In this document: positions 25,233-35,500 of the stretch, one piece after another | How the letters are laid out: each line of letters opens with the position of its first letter | Numbering within the stretch: position 1 is the first letter of the stretch | Assembly (NCBI GenBank): GCA_964584785.1 | Contig: CAZPBY010000040.1 | Span: forward strand, 1 to 64,000 | Direction of reading: 5' to 3' | Origin: JAHFTY01 sp964584785 | Lineage (GTDB): Bacteria > Acidobacteriota > Terriglobia > 20CM-2-55-15 | Length of the DNA stretch: 64,000 nt | Notes under the pieces: generated by a model | Databases searched by the model: none | The model's input: only the letters and a program-made list of their open reading frames with translations | What the model was told of the DNA's origin: nothing | Translations under genes and position numbers: made by a program

Positions 25233-25955
25233 ATGGCGGCAAAAACGAAAAGCAAAACTAAACCAGTCAAAAAGGCCGCAGCCAGAGCTGCGGTTGTGCG
25301 TAAGTCCTCTATTTCCAAGGTCAAACGAGCAAAACCAGCGAAGCCTGCGTCACGCAGAAACGGCAGGTCACCTTCCAAACCGGCGGCGAAAGTGGAAGCT
25401 AGAACCACGTCCAGGAGTGGTAACGGCCAGCCGAAATCGGCTGCGCCGGCAGTGAAGACACGATCCCGCGAGTACTCTAACGCAATTCATGCTTACGAAT
25501 CCGGCCTCAAACTCATGCACGCGGAGAACTACGAAAAGGCTATTCGGGCTTTCAATGAATTGATAGCTGAACACAGCAGTGAGGCGGAGATCCTCGAACG
25601 GGCCAGAGTCTTGATTCACGCCTGCGAAAAAAAGCTTCATGAACGGGATAAGTCAGTCCTGAAGTCGGCGGACGATCTCTACAATCTGGGAATTGCGGAA
25701 CTGAATCGCCGAGAGTTTGATCTGGCCACACAGCATTTTCAGCAGGCGCTGAAGATCGCCCCGAAGGGGGACCACATCCTGTATGCGATGGCCGCGTTGA
25801 ATGCGCTGAAGGGAAGTCGTGACGAAGCCCTGTCTTTCCTTAAACAAGCGATTCATCACCGCTCAGAGAATCGCTTTCTGGCGGCACGCGACAGCGATTT
25901 TGAGAATCTTGCTGAGGATACGGATTTCAGGCAGTTGGTGATGTCGTCCGAGTGA
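25233..25955 (+). CDS. TPR protein with histone H1-like basic tail
   Basis: A 240-residue protein in two parts. Residues 1-80 are rich in Lys, Ala, Pro, Arg and Ser, like histone H1 or AlgP tails, and are probably disordered. Residues 85-235 hold three or more tetratricopeptide-like repeats (SNAIHAYESGLKLMHAENYE, DDLYNLGIAELNRREFDLAT, HILYAMAALNALKGSRDEAL). Its stop overlaps the GTG of yvcK (GTGA), so it is coupled to the cell-wall precursor cluster. A role as scaffold, perhaps bound to nucleic acid or to acidic wall polymers, is inference only. Confidence 0.82.
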   Translation: MAAKTKSKTKPVKKAAARAAVVRKSSISKVKRAKPAKPASRRNGRSPSKPAAKVEARTTSRSGNGQPKSAAPAVKTRSREYSNAIHAYESGLKLMHAENYEKAIRAFNELIAEHSSEAEILERARVLIHACEKKLHERDKSVLKSADDLYNLGIAELNRREFDLATQHFQQALKIAPKGDHILYAMAALNALKGSRDEALSFLKQAIHHRSENRFLAARDSDFENLAEDTDFRQLVMSSE

Positions 25956-26911
25956 AGATCGTTTCAATTGGCGGTGGAACGGGGCTGTCGACCCTGTTGC
26001 GTGGTTTAAAACGGTGCTCGGCCGATCTGGCCGCGATCGTCACCGTGACGGACGATGGCGGAAGTTCCGGCCGGCTTCGCGATGAATTTGGTGTGTTGCC
26101 TCCTGGCGACATCCGTAACTGCCTGATTGCACTATCCGAAGACGAAAACCTGATGTCGCGTCTGTTCCGCTATCGCTTCACCAGCGAAGGGGGCCTGCAC
26201 GACCACAGTTTCGGCAATCTGTTTCTCACCGCAATGGCCGGAATCACCGGGGATTTCGCGGAAGCTGTACGTCTCACGTCGGAAGTACTGGCAATTAAAG
26301 GCGTGATTTACCCTTCGACCAACTCCAACGTTACCCTTCGCGCTCAATTTGACGATGGATCGTGGCTCGAGGGCGAGACACGAATTACCGAGTCTCGCAA
26401 ACCGATCCGGCGAGTCGAGTTGCGTCCCGGTAGCGCCGACCCGTTGCCCGATGCCTTGCGGGCGATCCTCGACGCCGACGTCATCACGCTCGGACCGGGC
26501 TCGCTGTACACCAGTTTGATCCCGAATCTGCTTGTTCGAGAGCTCGTGCCGACCATCCGCGAAGCGACCGCGACCAAGATTTATATACAAAACATCATGA
26601 CGCAGCCTGGTGAAACCGAGGATTACACGGTGACCGATCACATCCTTGCGCTGATCGACCACTGCAGCGGCGAGCTTCTGTTTCCCAACATCATTTTGAA
26701 CAGCGGTGTGCCTTCCACCGAAATCATGCGGCGCTATGAGGCGGACCACGCCACACTGACGCGTTTCAATCGTGAGAGTTTGACTGGCATGGGCCTTAGA
26801 ATTATGGAACGGGATCTGCTCGCCGAGGATGGAGTCATCCGACACGATCCGGACCATCTCGCACTGGCGGTTCTCGAAATGGCCGGCTTCGCGAGGGCTC
26901 ACAATGGATGA
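25952..26911 (+). CDS. yvcK: YvcK/CofD family UDP-sugar-binding protein
   Basis: A 319-residue cytoplasmic protein starting at GTG with MKIVSIGGGTGLSTLLRGLK and VTDDGGSSGRLRDEF, the YvcK signatures. In Bacillus and Listeria YvcK binds UDP-GlcNAc and steers carbon flux and wall synthesis; it is unrelated in activity to CofD transferase despite the shared fold. The neighbours glmU and glmS make UDP-GlcNAc, which fits. It overlaps the TPR gene by 4 bases and glmU by 8 bases, giving tight translational coupling. Confidence 0.92.
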   Translation: MKIVSIGGGTGLSTLLRGLKRCSADLAAIVTVTDDGGSSGRLRDEFGVLPPGDIRNCLIALSEDENLMSRLFRYRFTSEGGLHDHSFGNLFLTAMAGITGDFAEAVRLTSEVLAIKGVIYPSTNSNVTLRAQFDDGSWLEGETRITESRKPIRRVELRPGSADPLPDALRAILDADVITLGPGSLYTSLIPNLLVRELVPTIREATATKIYIQNIMTQPGETEDYTVTDHILALIDHCSGELLFPNIILNSGVPSTEIMRRYEADHATLTRFNRESLTGMGLRIMERDLLAEDGVIRHDPDHLALAVLEMAGFARAHNG

Positions 26912-28274
26912 TCTTCGAACGTTAATTCTTGCCGCGGGTAAAGGCACCCGCATGAAGTCCCAGAAAGCGAAAGTACTCCATCAAGCCGGCGGCGCTCCGT
27001 TGATCGAACATGTGCTTGCTGCGGCACGCCCGTTGAGTCGCGAAATTGTTGTCGTGATAGGTCACCAGGCCGACAAGGTGCGCGAGTGTGCTGCGGAGGC
27101 GGGTTTTGTTGAGCAGCGGGAACAACTCGGGACAGGCCACGCCGTCGTGACGGCGCGCGACCAGTTTGACGGCTATAACGGCAAAATTCTGGTGTTGCCC
27201 GGCGACGTTCCTCTCATCGAAACGGAGACATTGCGAAAATTTACCGCATTTCATCGCGAAGGCGGGTTCGCCGCATCCGTTTTGACGGCTGAGGTTCCGA
27301 ATCCTGCCGGATACGGTCGCATCGTTCGACAGGGCGATCGAGGAGTCGCGGCGATCGTCGAACACCGTGACGCAACTCCCGAAATCCTTGCGATCCGCGA
27401 AATCAATTCCAGTATCTACGTGTTCGACGCGCCCCTCCTGTTCGACGCGCTGACCAAAGTTCGCAATCACAACGCGCAGAAGGAGTATTACCTCACGGAT
27501 GTTGTCGGCATCCTGGTTCAGCAGGGCAAGAAAGTGGGAGCGTTCAAAGCACCGCATCCGGACGAAATCCTGGGGATCAATACCCGAGCCGAACTGGCCG
27601 GGATCGACCGGATCCTGCGGCGCCGAAAATGCGACTCACTGATGGCGGACGGAGTGACGATCGTTGATCCCGACAGCACTTTTATTGACGCTGCGGTGCA
27701 AATCGGTCCCGACACCATCGTGTATCCATCGGTGCAGATCTACGGACGAACCGTCATCGGCGAGGACGTGACGATTCATTCGTTCAGCCGGATTTCGAGT
27801 TCGCGGATTGGAAATCGGTCCGTTGTGCTCGAGGGGTGCATTCTGGCAGACAGCGAACTTGGCGACGATATTTCGATCGGCCCGTTTGCTCACGTTCGCA
27901 TGAATGCAACATTGGAAAACGGCGTGAAGGTTGGGAATTTCGTCGAGATCAAAAAGTCGCGGCTCGGTGCGAAGACGAAATCCATGCATCTGACTTATCT
28001 CGGGGACGCCACGATCGGGAAAGACTGCAACATCGGCGCCGGAACGATCACCTGCAATTACGACGGAGTCAACAAGAACCCCACTATTATTGAAGACCGC
28101 GCATTCATCGGAAGCGATTCCCAGTTGATTGCGCCCGTCAGGATCGGCGCTGGAGCTTACGTCGCGGCCGGTTCATCCATAACAGAAGACGTTCCTCCGG
28201 AATCCCTCGCGATCGCACGCGGCCGGCAATCCATAAAGGAAGGCTGGGTCCGCGACCGCAAGAAACACGTTTAG
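26904..28274 (+). CDS. glmU: Bifunctional N-acetylglucosamine-1-P uridyltransferase/glucosamine-1-P acetyltransferase
   Basis: A 456-residue enzyme for the last two steps to UDP-GlcNAc. The N-terminal pyrophosphorylase shows LILAAGKGTRMKSQKAKVLH and EQLGTGHAVV; the C-terminal left-handed beta helix has repeated hexapeptides (IGPDTIVYPSVQI, IGNRSVVLEG) and the acetyltransferase site block GNFVEIKKSRLGAKTK then HLTYLGDATIG. Length is normal. The start ATG 26904 lies inside the yvcK 3' end. glmS follows after 22 bases. Confidence 0.96.
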   Translation: MDDLRTLILAAGKGTRMKSQKAKVLHQAGGAPLIEHVLAAARPLSREIVVVIGHQADKVRECAAEAGFVEQREQLGTGHAVVTARDQFDGYNGKILVLPGDVPLIETETLRKFTAFHREGGFAASVLTAEVPNPAGYGRIVRQGDRGVAAIVEHRDATPEILAIREINSSIYVFDAPLLFDALTKVRNHNAQKEYYLTDVVGILVQQGKKVGAFKAPHPDEILGINTRAELAGIDRILRRRKCDSLMADGVTIVDPDSTFIDAAVQIGPDTIVYPSVQIYGRTVIGEDVTIHSFSRISSSRIGNRSVVLEGCILADSELGDDISIGPFAHVRMNATLENGVKVGNFVEIKKSRLGAKTKSMHLTYLGDATIGKDCNIGAGTITCNYDGVNKNPTIIEDRAFIGSDSQLIAPVRIGAGAYVAAGSSITEDVPPESLAIARGRQSIKEGWVRDRKKHV

Positions 28275-28296
28275 ACACCGTGTTATTCTAAGGCGC

Positions 28297-30147
28297 ATGT
28301 GCGGGATTTTTGGATACGTTGGACCAAGGGATCCGGTGCCACTCATCATGGGCGGTCTCCGGTCTCTCGAATACCGCGGCTACGACTCGGCGGGAATTGC
28401 CGTTGTTGAAAATGGAACACTCTCCGTCCGCCGCTGCTCCGGCAAATTAAAGAACCTCGAAGACCTTCTTTCCAAAGAGCCGCTGACGGGCGATTTCGGT
28501 TTGGGTCATACACGATGGGCCACGCACGGACGGCCGACTGAAGAAAATGCCCACCCGCACCGCGACTGCAAAGGCCGCATCGTCGTCGCGCACAACGGCA
28601 TCATCGAAAACTATCTTCCTCTGAAGCGAAGGCTGATCCGGGACGGGCACAAGTTCACAACCGAAACCGACACGGAAGTGATTGCTCACCTCATCGAAAC
28701 TCATTTTGACGGAAACCTCGAAGCCGCATTGCTGAAGACTCTTGCGGAGTTGCGTGGCATTTTCGCGTTCATCGCGATGTCCGCGGACGATCCGCAGAAG
28801 ATTGTCGCGGTCCGTGAAGGAGCGCCGCTCGTCGTGGGCGCGGTGGAAGGCGAAGGGTTCGTCGCGTCGGACGTGCCGGCGGTTCTTCCGTACACTCGGG
28901 AAATCCTCTTTCTGGACGAGCACGAAGTCGCAGTCGTCGCGCGGGACGGGATTCGATTGATGGATGCCGCGGGGAAGCCGCTTAACCCCAGGTTCCAACG
29001 CATTACGTGGGATCCGATTCAGGCCGAAAAGGGCGGATACAAACATTTCATGCTCAAGGAAATCTACGAGCAGCCCGCGGCCGTCAGCGATACGCTGCTT
29101 GGAAGAATCTCTCTCGACGAGAACACGGTACACCTCGAAGACGTCGCCTTCTCGCGCGAACAATGGAAAGGCTTCAAGCACATTCGCATTCTGGCGTGCG
29201 GCACAAGCTGGCATTCGGCGCTTGCCGGCAAGCACATGATCGAGTCGATGGCGCGCATTCCCGTCGAAGTGGACTACGCAAGCGAGTATCGCTACCGCAA
29301 CCCGATCATTCTCGACAACACGCTGTTCATCTTCATCACTCAGTCCGGTGAGACGGCGGACACCATCGCCGCTCAGCGCATGATTCGCGATCACGGTTCG
29401 AAGATTCTGACGATCACCAACGTCGTGGGATCGATGACCACTCGCGTAGCGGACGCCGTGCTGTACACCCGCGCCGGTCCGGAGATCGGGGTCGCATCGA
29501 CAAAGGCGTTCACGACTCAGCTCACCTGTTTGTATCTGCTGTCTCTTTATCTGGGCCAGCTTCACGGAACGGTGCCGCTGGAGTCGATCCGGACGGCGCT
29601 CACGGATCTCAAGACGCTGCCGCACAAGATGGAGACACTGCTGGAAAATGCCGGACACATCGAGGACATCGCCAAGACGCTTTTCCGGCAATCGGATTTT
29701 CTCTTCCTGGCGCGCGGCATCCATTTTCCGATTGCGCTCGAAGGAGCGCTGAAGCTGAAGGAATTGTCGTATATCCATGCTGAAGGTTATCCGGCCGGCG
29801 AAATGAAGCACGGCCCGAATGCGCTGATCGACGAGAACCTTCCGGTAGTGTTTCTGGTTGCTTACGACACCGGATCGCCGGATTCGCACCAGAGATACGA
29901 GAAGGTTTTGAACAACATTAAGGAAGTCAAATCCCGCGACGGTATCATCGTCAGTGTTGGTAACGATGGCGATGCCGATGTCGTTGAAAGCTCCGATCAC
30001 TTCATCGGCATACCGTCGACGAACGAGTTTCTGCTGCCGATTTTGGAAGTCATCCCCTTGCAATTGCTCGCGTATCACGTCGCAGTCCGCCGCGGCTGCG
30101 ACATCGACCAGCCGCGCAATCTGGCGAAAAGCGTTACGGTAGAATAG
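28297..30147 (+). CDS. glmS: Glutamine-fructose-6-phosphate aminotransferase (isomerizing)
   Basis: A 616-residue enzyme that makes glucosamine-6-phosphate from fructose-6-P and glutamine. The N-terminal Ntn glutaminase begins MCGIFGYVG, with Cys as nucleophile after Met removal, and LEYRGYDSAG. Two SIS domains follow (ILACGTSWHSALAG, FITQSGETADTIAA), ending DQPRNLAKSVTVE, the conserved C-terminal tail. The 22-base gap after glmU leaves no room for a glmS ribozyme. Confidence 0.97.
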   Translation: MCGIFGYVGPRDPVPLIMGGLRSLEYRGYDSAGIAVVENGTLSVRRCSGKLKNLEDLLSKEPLTGDFGLGHTRWATHGRPTEENAHPHRDCKGRIVVAHNGIIENYLPLKRRLIRDGHKFTTETDTEVIAHLIETHFDGNLEAALLKTLAELRGIFAFIAMSADDPQKIVAVREGAPLVVGAVEGEGFVASDVPAVLPYTREILFLDEHEVAVVARDGIRLMDAAGKPLNPRFQRITWDPIQAEKGGYKHFMLKEIYEQPAAVSDTLLGRISLDENTVHLEDVAFSREQWKGFKHIRILACGTSWHSALAGKHMIESMARIPVEVDYASEYRYRNPIILDNTLFIFITQSGETADTIAAQRMIRDHGSKILTITNVVGSMTTRVADAVLYTRAGPEIGVASTKAFTTQLTCLYLLSLYLGQLHGTVPLESIRTALTDLKTLPHKMETLLENAGHIEDIAKTLFRQSDFLFLARGIHFPIALEGALKLKELSYIHAEGYPAGEMKHGPNALIDENLPVVFLVAYDTGSPDSHQRYEKVLNNIKEVKSRDGIIVSVGNDGDADVVESSDHFIGIPSTNEFLLPILEVIPLQLLAYHVAVRRGCDIDQPRNLAKSVTVE

Positions 30148-30162
30148 GTACGTGACCGAAGG

Positions 30163-30202
30163 GTTGTGGCACGAAGCCACGTCGCTTCGCGCCACAACTT
30201 TT
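30163..30202 (+). terminator. Hairpin with T-run after glmS
   Basis: GTTGTGGC (30163-30170) pairs with GCCACAAC (30191-30198); inside it GAAGC (30173-30177) pairs with GCTTC (30184-30188). The stem is followed by TTTTC, the form of a Rho-independent terminator. It separates the glm cluster from pcrA. Confidence 0.65.
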
Positions 30203-30236
30203 CAGGCTCGGCAAACTCGGCCTCCAACGATTACAG

Positions 30237-32459
30237 ATGGAACTGGCAAAGCTTCTCAACCCGCAACAACTGACCGCTGTGGAGACGACGGAGGGCCCCG
30301 TGTTGATTCTTGCGGGGGCGGGCAGCGGCAAGACGCGAGTGATCACCTATCGTGTCGCGCATTTGATCGAAGACAAGGGCGTCCAGCCGCAGTCGATCCT
30401 CGCCGTCACATTCACGAACAAGGCGGCGGATCAAATGAAGAATCGCGTGCGAAACCTGCTGCGCGCGGCGCGATCGGGTGATCCCATCATCTCGACGTTT
30501 CACTCGTTCTGCGTGCGGCTGCTCAGGCGCGAGATCGAAGCGCTGGGCTACAGCCGCGACTTCACGATCTACGATGAATCCGATCAACTCCAGGTGATCA
30601 AGCCGGCGATGAAAGATTTGAAAGTCGATGAGCGGCTCGTCACCGCAAAGACGATTCAGTCGCGGATCAGCCACGCGAAGAATCACGGCAAGACGCCGCA
30701 GAATCTGCTCGACGATTCGTGGGAACCATCCTGGGAATTCACAGCAAATGTCTTTGTGGAGTATGACAAGCGCCTTCGCAAGTCCAACGCCCTGGACTTC
30801 GACGACCTCCTGATCAAAACCGTAGAACTGTTCGACAAGTACCCGCAGGTTGCGGAGAAATACAGCACGCGTTTTCCATACGTCATGGTGGACGAATACC
30901 AGGATACGAACCGGCAGCAGTACCGCATGGTCCGGCATCTCACGCGCATCCACGACAACATTTGCGTTGTCGGCGACGAAGACCAGTCCATCTACAGCTG
31001 GCGCGGCGCCGACATACAGAACATCCTTTCATTCGAAAAAGATTTTCCTCGAGTGCGCATCATCAAGCTCGAGCAAAACTACCGGTCGACGAAGACGATT
31101 CTCGCGGCGGCGGGCGCCGTTGTGGCGAACAACGAAATGCGGAAGGGGAAATCGTTGTGGACGGAAAACCCTTCAGGAGACCTGATCACGTACCTGGAGG
31201 CATCGGATGCGGACGAAGAGGCCATGTTTGTGGCCGAGAAAATCATGCAGCATCAGAAGCCCGGGTCGGACATTCATGTGGCCGTGCTGTACCGGACGAA
31301 CTTCCTTTCGCGCGTGCTCGAGGAAAAACTCCGCCGCTACAACATGAAATACCGGATTGTCGGCGGGTTCAGTTTCTACGAGCGCACCGAAATCAAAGAC
31401 ATGATCAGTTACCTCACGGTCGCGCTGAATCCAAACGATTCCGTGCACCTGCTGCGGATCATCAACTCGCCCGCGCGTGCCATCGGAAAGACGACGACGG
31501 ACGCGCTCGAAGAACTTGCCGTTGAACATGGGACATCGGTGTGGGCTGCGATCGAGATCGCGGTTCACGAGCAGCGCCTGCCATTAAGAACGATTCGTGC
31601 TCTCGAGGGTTTTCACCAGATGATCGGAGAATTCGTGAAAGCGGCCGAAGAGCTCTCCACTTCCGCTCTGCTCGAAAAGATCGTTCAATCGACAAAGTAC
31701 GTCGACGTGCTGCAGGACGAAGGGACCGACGAAGCGGAGAACCGCATTGAAAACATCCGCGAACTGCTGACTGCCGCAGAGGAGAGTCACGAGCGCGGCG
31801 AGCGGCTTCGCGAGTTCCTGGATCATGCCACATTGGTGTCGGACCAGGATCAGTTTGATGAGAAATCGCCGGTTTCGCTGATGACCTTGCACACGGCGAA
31901 GGGGCTGGAGTTCCCGGTGGTGTTCATCATGGGTCTCGAGGAGGGATTGTTTCCTCACAGCCGGTCACAGATGGAAGCGGCTCAGCTCGAAGAAGAGCGG
32001 CGCTTGTTCTACGTCGGGATGACGCGCGCGGAACGGAAGTTGTATTTATCGTCGTGCCGATTCCGGCGCTATTTCGGAAACATGGATCAGCAGGTGTCCG
32101 AGCCATCGCGGTTTCTCAACGAAGTCCCGGCGGATTTGATCGATGACGCCGCGGAGAAGCGGCGCAAACCGGCGGTCAAGTACGAAGGCGAAAGCTTCGA
32201 TACGGTCGATCAGGTCTTGAAGGCGCTTGGCGGCGGGCCCAGCCGGCCGATCGCTCCTCCTCCAGCTCCCAAGCCCGCCTCAGTCAGGAAACCAAGCGGT
32301 GCGTGGGTGCTCGGCACTCGAGTCAAGCATCCCAAATACGGTTACGGAACCATCCTTCGCACCGAAGGTGCCGGCGAGGATCTCAAACTCACGATCAGCT
32401 TTATTTCGTACGGCCTGAAAAAGCTGATTGCGAAATACGCCGAACTGGAGATCCCTTAA
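30237..32459 (+). CDS. pcrA: UvrD/PcrA-family superfamily 1 DNA helicase
   Basis: A 740-residue 3'-5' helicase for repair and for clearing RecA or RNA polymerase. Helicase motifs are in order: Q motif LNPQQLTAV, Walker A AGAGSGKTR, Ia TFTNKAADQM, II VDEYQDTN, III VVGDEDQSIYSWRGA, IV LEQNYRST, V LMTLHTAKGLEFPVVF and VI YVGMTRAERKLYL. The C-terminal part (GTRVKHPKYGYGTILR) is the PcrA tudor-like domain that contacts RNA polymerase, which favours PcrA over RecB- or Rep-type proteins. Confidence 0.95.
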   Translation: MELAKLLNPQQLTAVETTEGPVLILAGAGSGKTRVITYRVAHLIEDKGVQPQSILAVTFTNKAADQMKNRVRNLLRAARSGDPIISTFHSFCVRLLRREIEALGYSRDFTIYDESDQLQVIKPAMKDLKVDERLVTAKTIQSRISHAKNHGKTPQNLLDDSWEPSWEFTANVFVEYDKRLRKSNALDFDDLLIKTVELFDKYPQVAEKYSTRFPYVMVDEYQDTNRQQYRMVRHLTRIHDNICVVGDEDQSIYSWRGADIQNILSFEKDFPRVRIIKLEQNYRSTKTILAAAGAVVANNEMRKGKSLWTENPSGDLITYLEASDADEEAMFVAEKIMQHQKPGSDIHVAVLYRTNFLSRVLEEKLRRYNMKYRIVGGFSFYERTEIKDMISYLTVALNPNDSVHLLRIINSPARAIGKTTTDALEELAVEHGTSVWAAIEIAVHEQRLPLRTIRALEGFHQMIGEFVKAAEELSTSALLEKIVQSTKYVDVLQDEGTDEAENRIENIRELLTAAEESHERGERLREFLDHATLVSDQDQFDEKSPVSLMTLHTAKGLEFPVVFIMGLEEGLFPHSRSQMEAAQLEEERRLFYVGMTRAERKLYLSSCRFRRYFGNMDQQVSEPSRFLNEVPADLIDDAAEKRRKPAVKYEGESFDTVDQVLKALGGGPSRPIAPPPAPKPASVRKPSGAWVLGTRVKHPKYGYGTILRTEGAGEDLKLTISFISYGLKKLIAKYAELEIP

Positions 32460-32555
32460 AGGCGCCCCTCAAGTTAAGGCGAAACCCACGAGAATCGACA
32501 GGATTGCCCGTTGCCTAAACACCCCAGAATGCCTGCGGAGAGCGTGCCGCATACC

Positions 32556-35500
32556 TTACTTTCGCGCAGGTTTTGCGGGCATCACGGGCCGTGGACGCAG
32601 GATGGTGCGAGAAAAGTTATCCCGCTGGCCGTCTTCCTCGATGCGTTCGATCTTCGATTCTCCGTTGCGGAGATAGTTCACGGATGCCATCAGGTAAGAG
32701 AATCCTGCTTTGCTCACGAGGTTCAGCCATTCGCCTTGTGCCGTTTCATCGGGAGCTTCAGTACCGCTGTTGAAATATGTGATCTGCGGCCACGCTCCCA
32801 TATTGTTGCGGCTCCCGCCCGTCCCCGCGCGGCGGCTGCCGCTCGGTTCGCCGGTTTCGGCGTCGCTGTAGTAGATCGCGGTCTCCTTGTAAATCTCCTG
32901 ATTAAAAACATACGGTTCGAAACCGTAGGCCCACTTCTTGTAGCGGGCCTGTGATCGCAGATCCATGTCGCGAACTTCAGGATTGCTGTTAATCGCAGCG
33001 ACGATGGCTTCACGCAGCGCATCCACAACCTGTCCATGCGCGGGATAGCGGGGATCCCGCAGTCCACTCGTCGTGGTATACCAGCCGCGAGTCGAAAGAT
33101 ACGTGCGGAAACCGGGCGGGACGTAGCCTGCGAATTGCTGGACCCATTCGTGTGACGGATAGCCGTGAGGATTCAGATAAATGTCGGGCAGCCAGTCGCG
33201 CCACACCTTCATTCGAACAAGCGCTTCGGGCAAAAGCGGATCCGACTGACTGACCTGTGATGCGACGTCCATACCCAGCGCGCTGTATCGCCCGGCGTGG
33301 AGCATGTAGGTTGGCGTGAGCTTTTGCAGATCGTACGCCATCTGCGCCCCATCGGGGTTTTCGACGGGATGCAGGATGACGTTTACTTTTTTCAGAATTT
33401 CCTTGTACGACGGATCGGTCACGAGGAGTTCCGCAAGCCGCAGCATGTGACTGGTCGACGATACTTCGTTCGCGTGCTGCCGCCCCGTGATGAAGATCGT
33501 CGGCTTGTACGCCGTGTATTTCGCTTTCGAAATCAGTTCGCTCGATGTGGGCGCCGTAATCTCCATCACCGAGATATCGCGTCCTCGATAGGATTGGCCC
33601 GCCCGATACGCCTTCACTTCTGGAAAAGCGGCCAGTTGTTTAATCAGGCTTTCGCTTTCATCGGGGCTGATGATGTGATCCCACGTGACCAGCGGCGATT
33701 TCGGACGTTCGCTCGACGTCCGCACATTGGATGGCTCCCACATCCCGGTGTTACTGATGACTCGCGTGGAATGCGCATCCTTGAGTCCAATGCGCATCGA
33801 CACATGATCGACGTGATCGAAAGAGAGAGCCTGCTTGTACATTCCCGCCGCTTGCAATTTGGGCAGGACATCGAAGGCATCGACGGCTCTGGCTGCTTCC
33901 TTGTCGTCTTTTGCCTCGAACTGAACTTCAATCTCACGGACGTGATCCGCCCTGACGATGGTTCGCAAAGCAGACGGCGTGGTCGTATCGATCTTCGTCA
34001 GGTCGCGATCGACGTGAACCAGCTTGTCGACACCTTTTTCTTTGTACGCGATCTCCATCCTCGGCTTGGCCGACGCATTGCCCGAATAAAGAACTCGCGC
34101 CTGGCCGGCCTGGCCCTGACGGTTCGGGTGAATGATCGGGAAAATCTTGCCGGGCGCAGCCAGGCGGCGCTGGGTTGTGGTTCGGCCTAAGGCGTCGAAG
34201 AAATCCAACGTGACGAAGTACAAGTCTTCGTGCAGCGCTTCGAGCGATGACACCAACTCCTGATCGAGACCCAGTGCGAAATCCGGCTCGCTCATCCAAA
34301 CTTCCACATCAAGATCTCGGTGAAAAGGCTGCTTGTCAGGCAGGGGACGATTGCCCGTCGTTTTCATCACGTAGTCGTAGATTCGCGGTAAAACCTTCGA
34401 TTGGTAATAGTCCCAAAATCGTTCCGGATCCGTGGCGATGCGCGTATCGACAACCGCCTTCCCATCGATCGACGCGTTTAGCCAACCGGTCGTCACCTGA
34501 ACTCTGGACCAGCCTGGAAATTTGTCGAGATATTCGCGCTCGACAATCTTCGGGCTGAAGGACGCTTGATACACCTGCTGGCCCGCTTGATTGAAGGCCT
34601 CCAATGAATAGATGTCGGCGGGTGAGTCTACGAGCTCGACCTGAAACGCGTCGGTGGAAACGCCAAGATCGCGTTTGAAGATCTCATCGACCGGGTAGAG
34701 TTCGTGAACCCATCGCGTCGGGACCATGTAGAACTTGAACTTCTTCGTGAAGTCGGGTTCGTACTTCGCGACTTTGACGTGAACTGACTTCACGCCTTTT
34801 CCCTTCAACCGCGGAATGACTTCCTCGGTCATCCACAGGAAGCCTTGCTTGTACGCGGAGAGAACGCGAATCTGCGGACTGACAGCGCCGGCCTTAACGA
34901 GTTCGGTTTTGAGTTTGTCCGAGATCTCGCGGCGGTATTCGGGCGACTCGCTGAGTCGAGTCTCGATCTCAACATGAGCGCCGGGCTTGATGTTCGGAAG
35001 CACGTCGCTGCGGATCTTCGACCAGAACTCGTCGACTTCCCACGGAAGGTCGAGCTTCTCTTCGAAGACGGGCACCGGCTCGTTCCTGCCCTGCGTCGAA
35101 ACTTTCAGCTGTCCCGGCTTGATCGCCGACGCGATTCGATCCGAAAGAAAGCGTTCGAACGCCGGATTGCCTTCTTCGAGGAACAGCTTCAGTTCGAAGG
35201 ATTCGAGGGTTTTGTCTTTGAGTGTGCGCAGCACACTGTCCAAATCGGATACTGCCTGGCTCGCCTGGCCGGCACTGTTGCGAGCCTGAAGGAATCGCAG
35301 CGTTTCCGTCGAAACATCCTCGAAGCCGGGCGCGCCCGGGCGTGTGTCCCAAATGTAGGGAATGCGTCGAGCGAGATAGTTAGCCGCGGCTTCCGTCCCT
35401 GAGTCATCGGCGCCGGCAACAACAGTCGCTGTCGCATTGCCGAATGCCTTCGAGATGATTTGAACCGCACCTTCGCCCGGCTGGAGATCGTCGAGCCGGG

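Noticed and set aside
28275..28296. Possible glmS ribozyme before glmS
   Set aside because: Only 22 bases separate glmU and glmS; the ribozyme needs well over 100 bases.
28447..30195. Long minus-strand open frame (582 codons) opposite glmS
   Set aside because: It mirrors glmS codon structure, has no recognisable domain, and glmS is certain.
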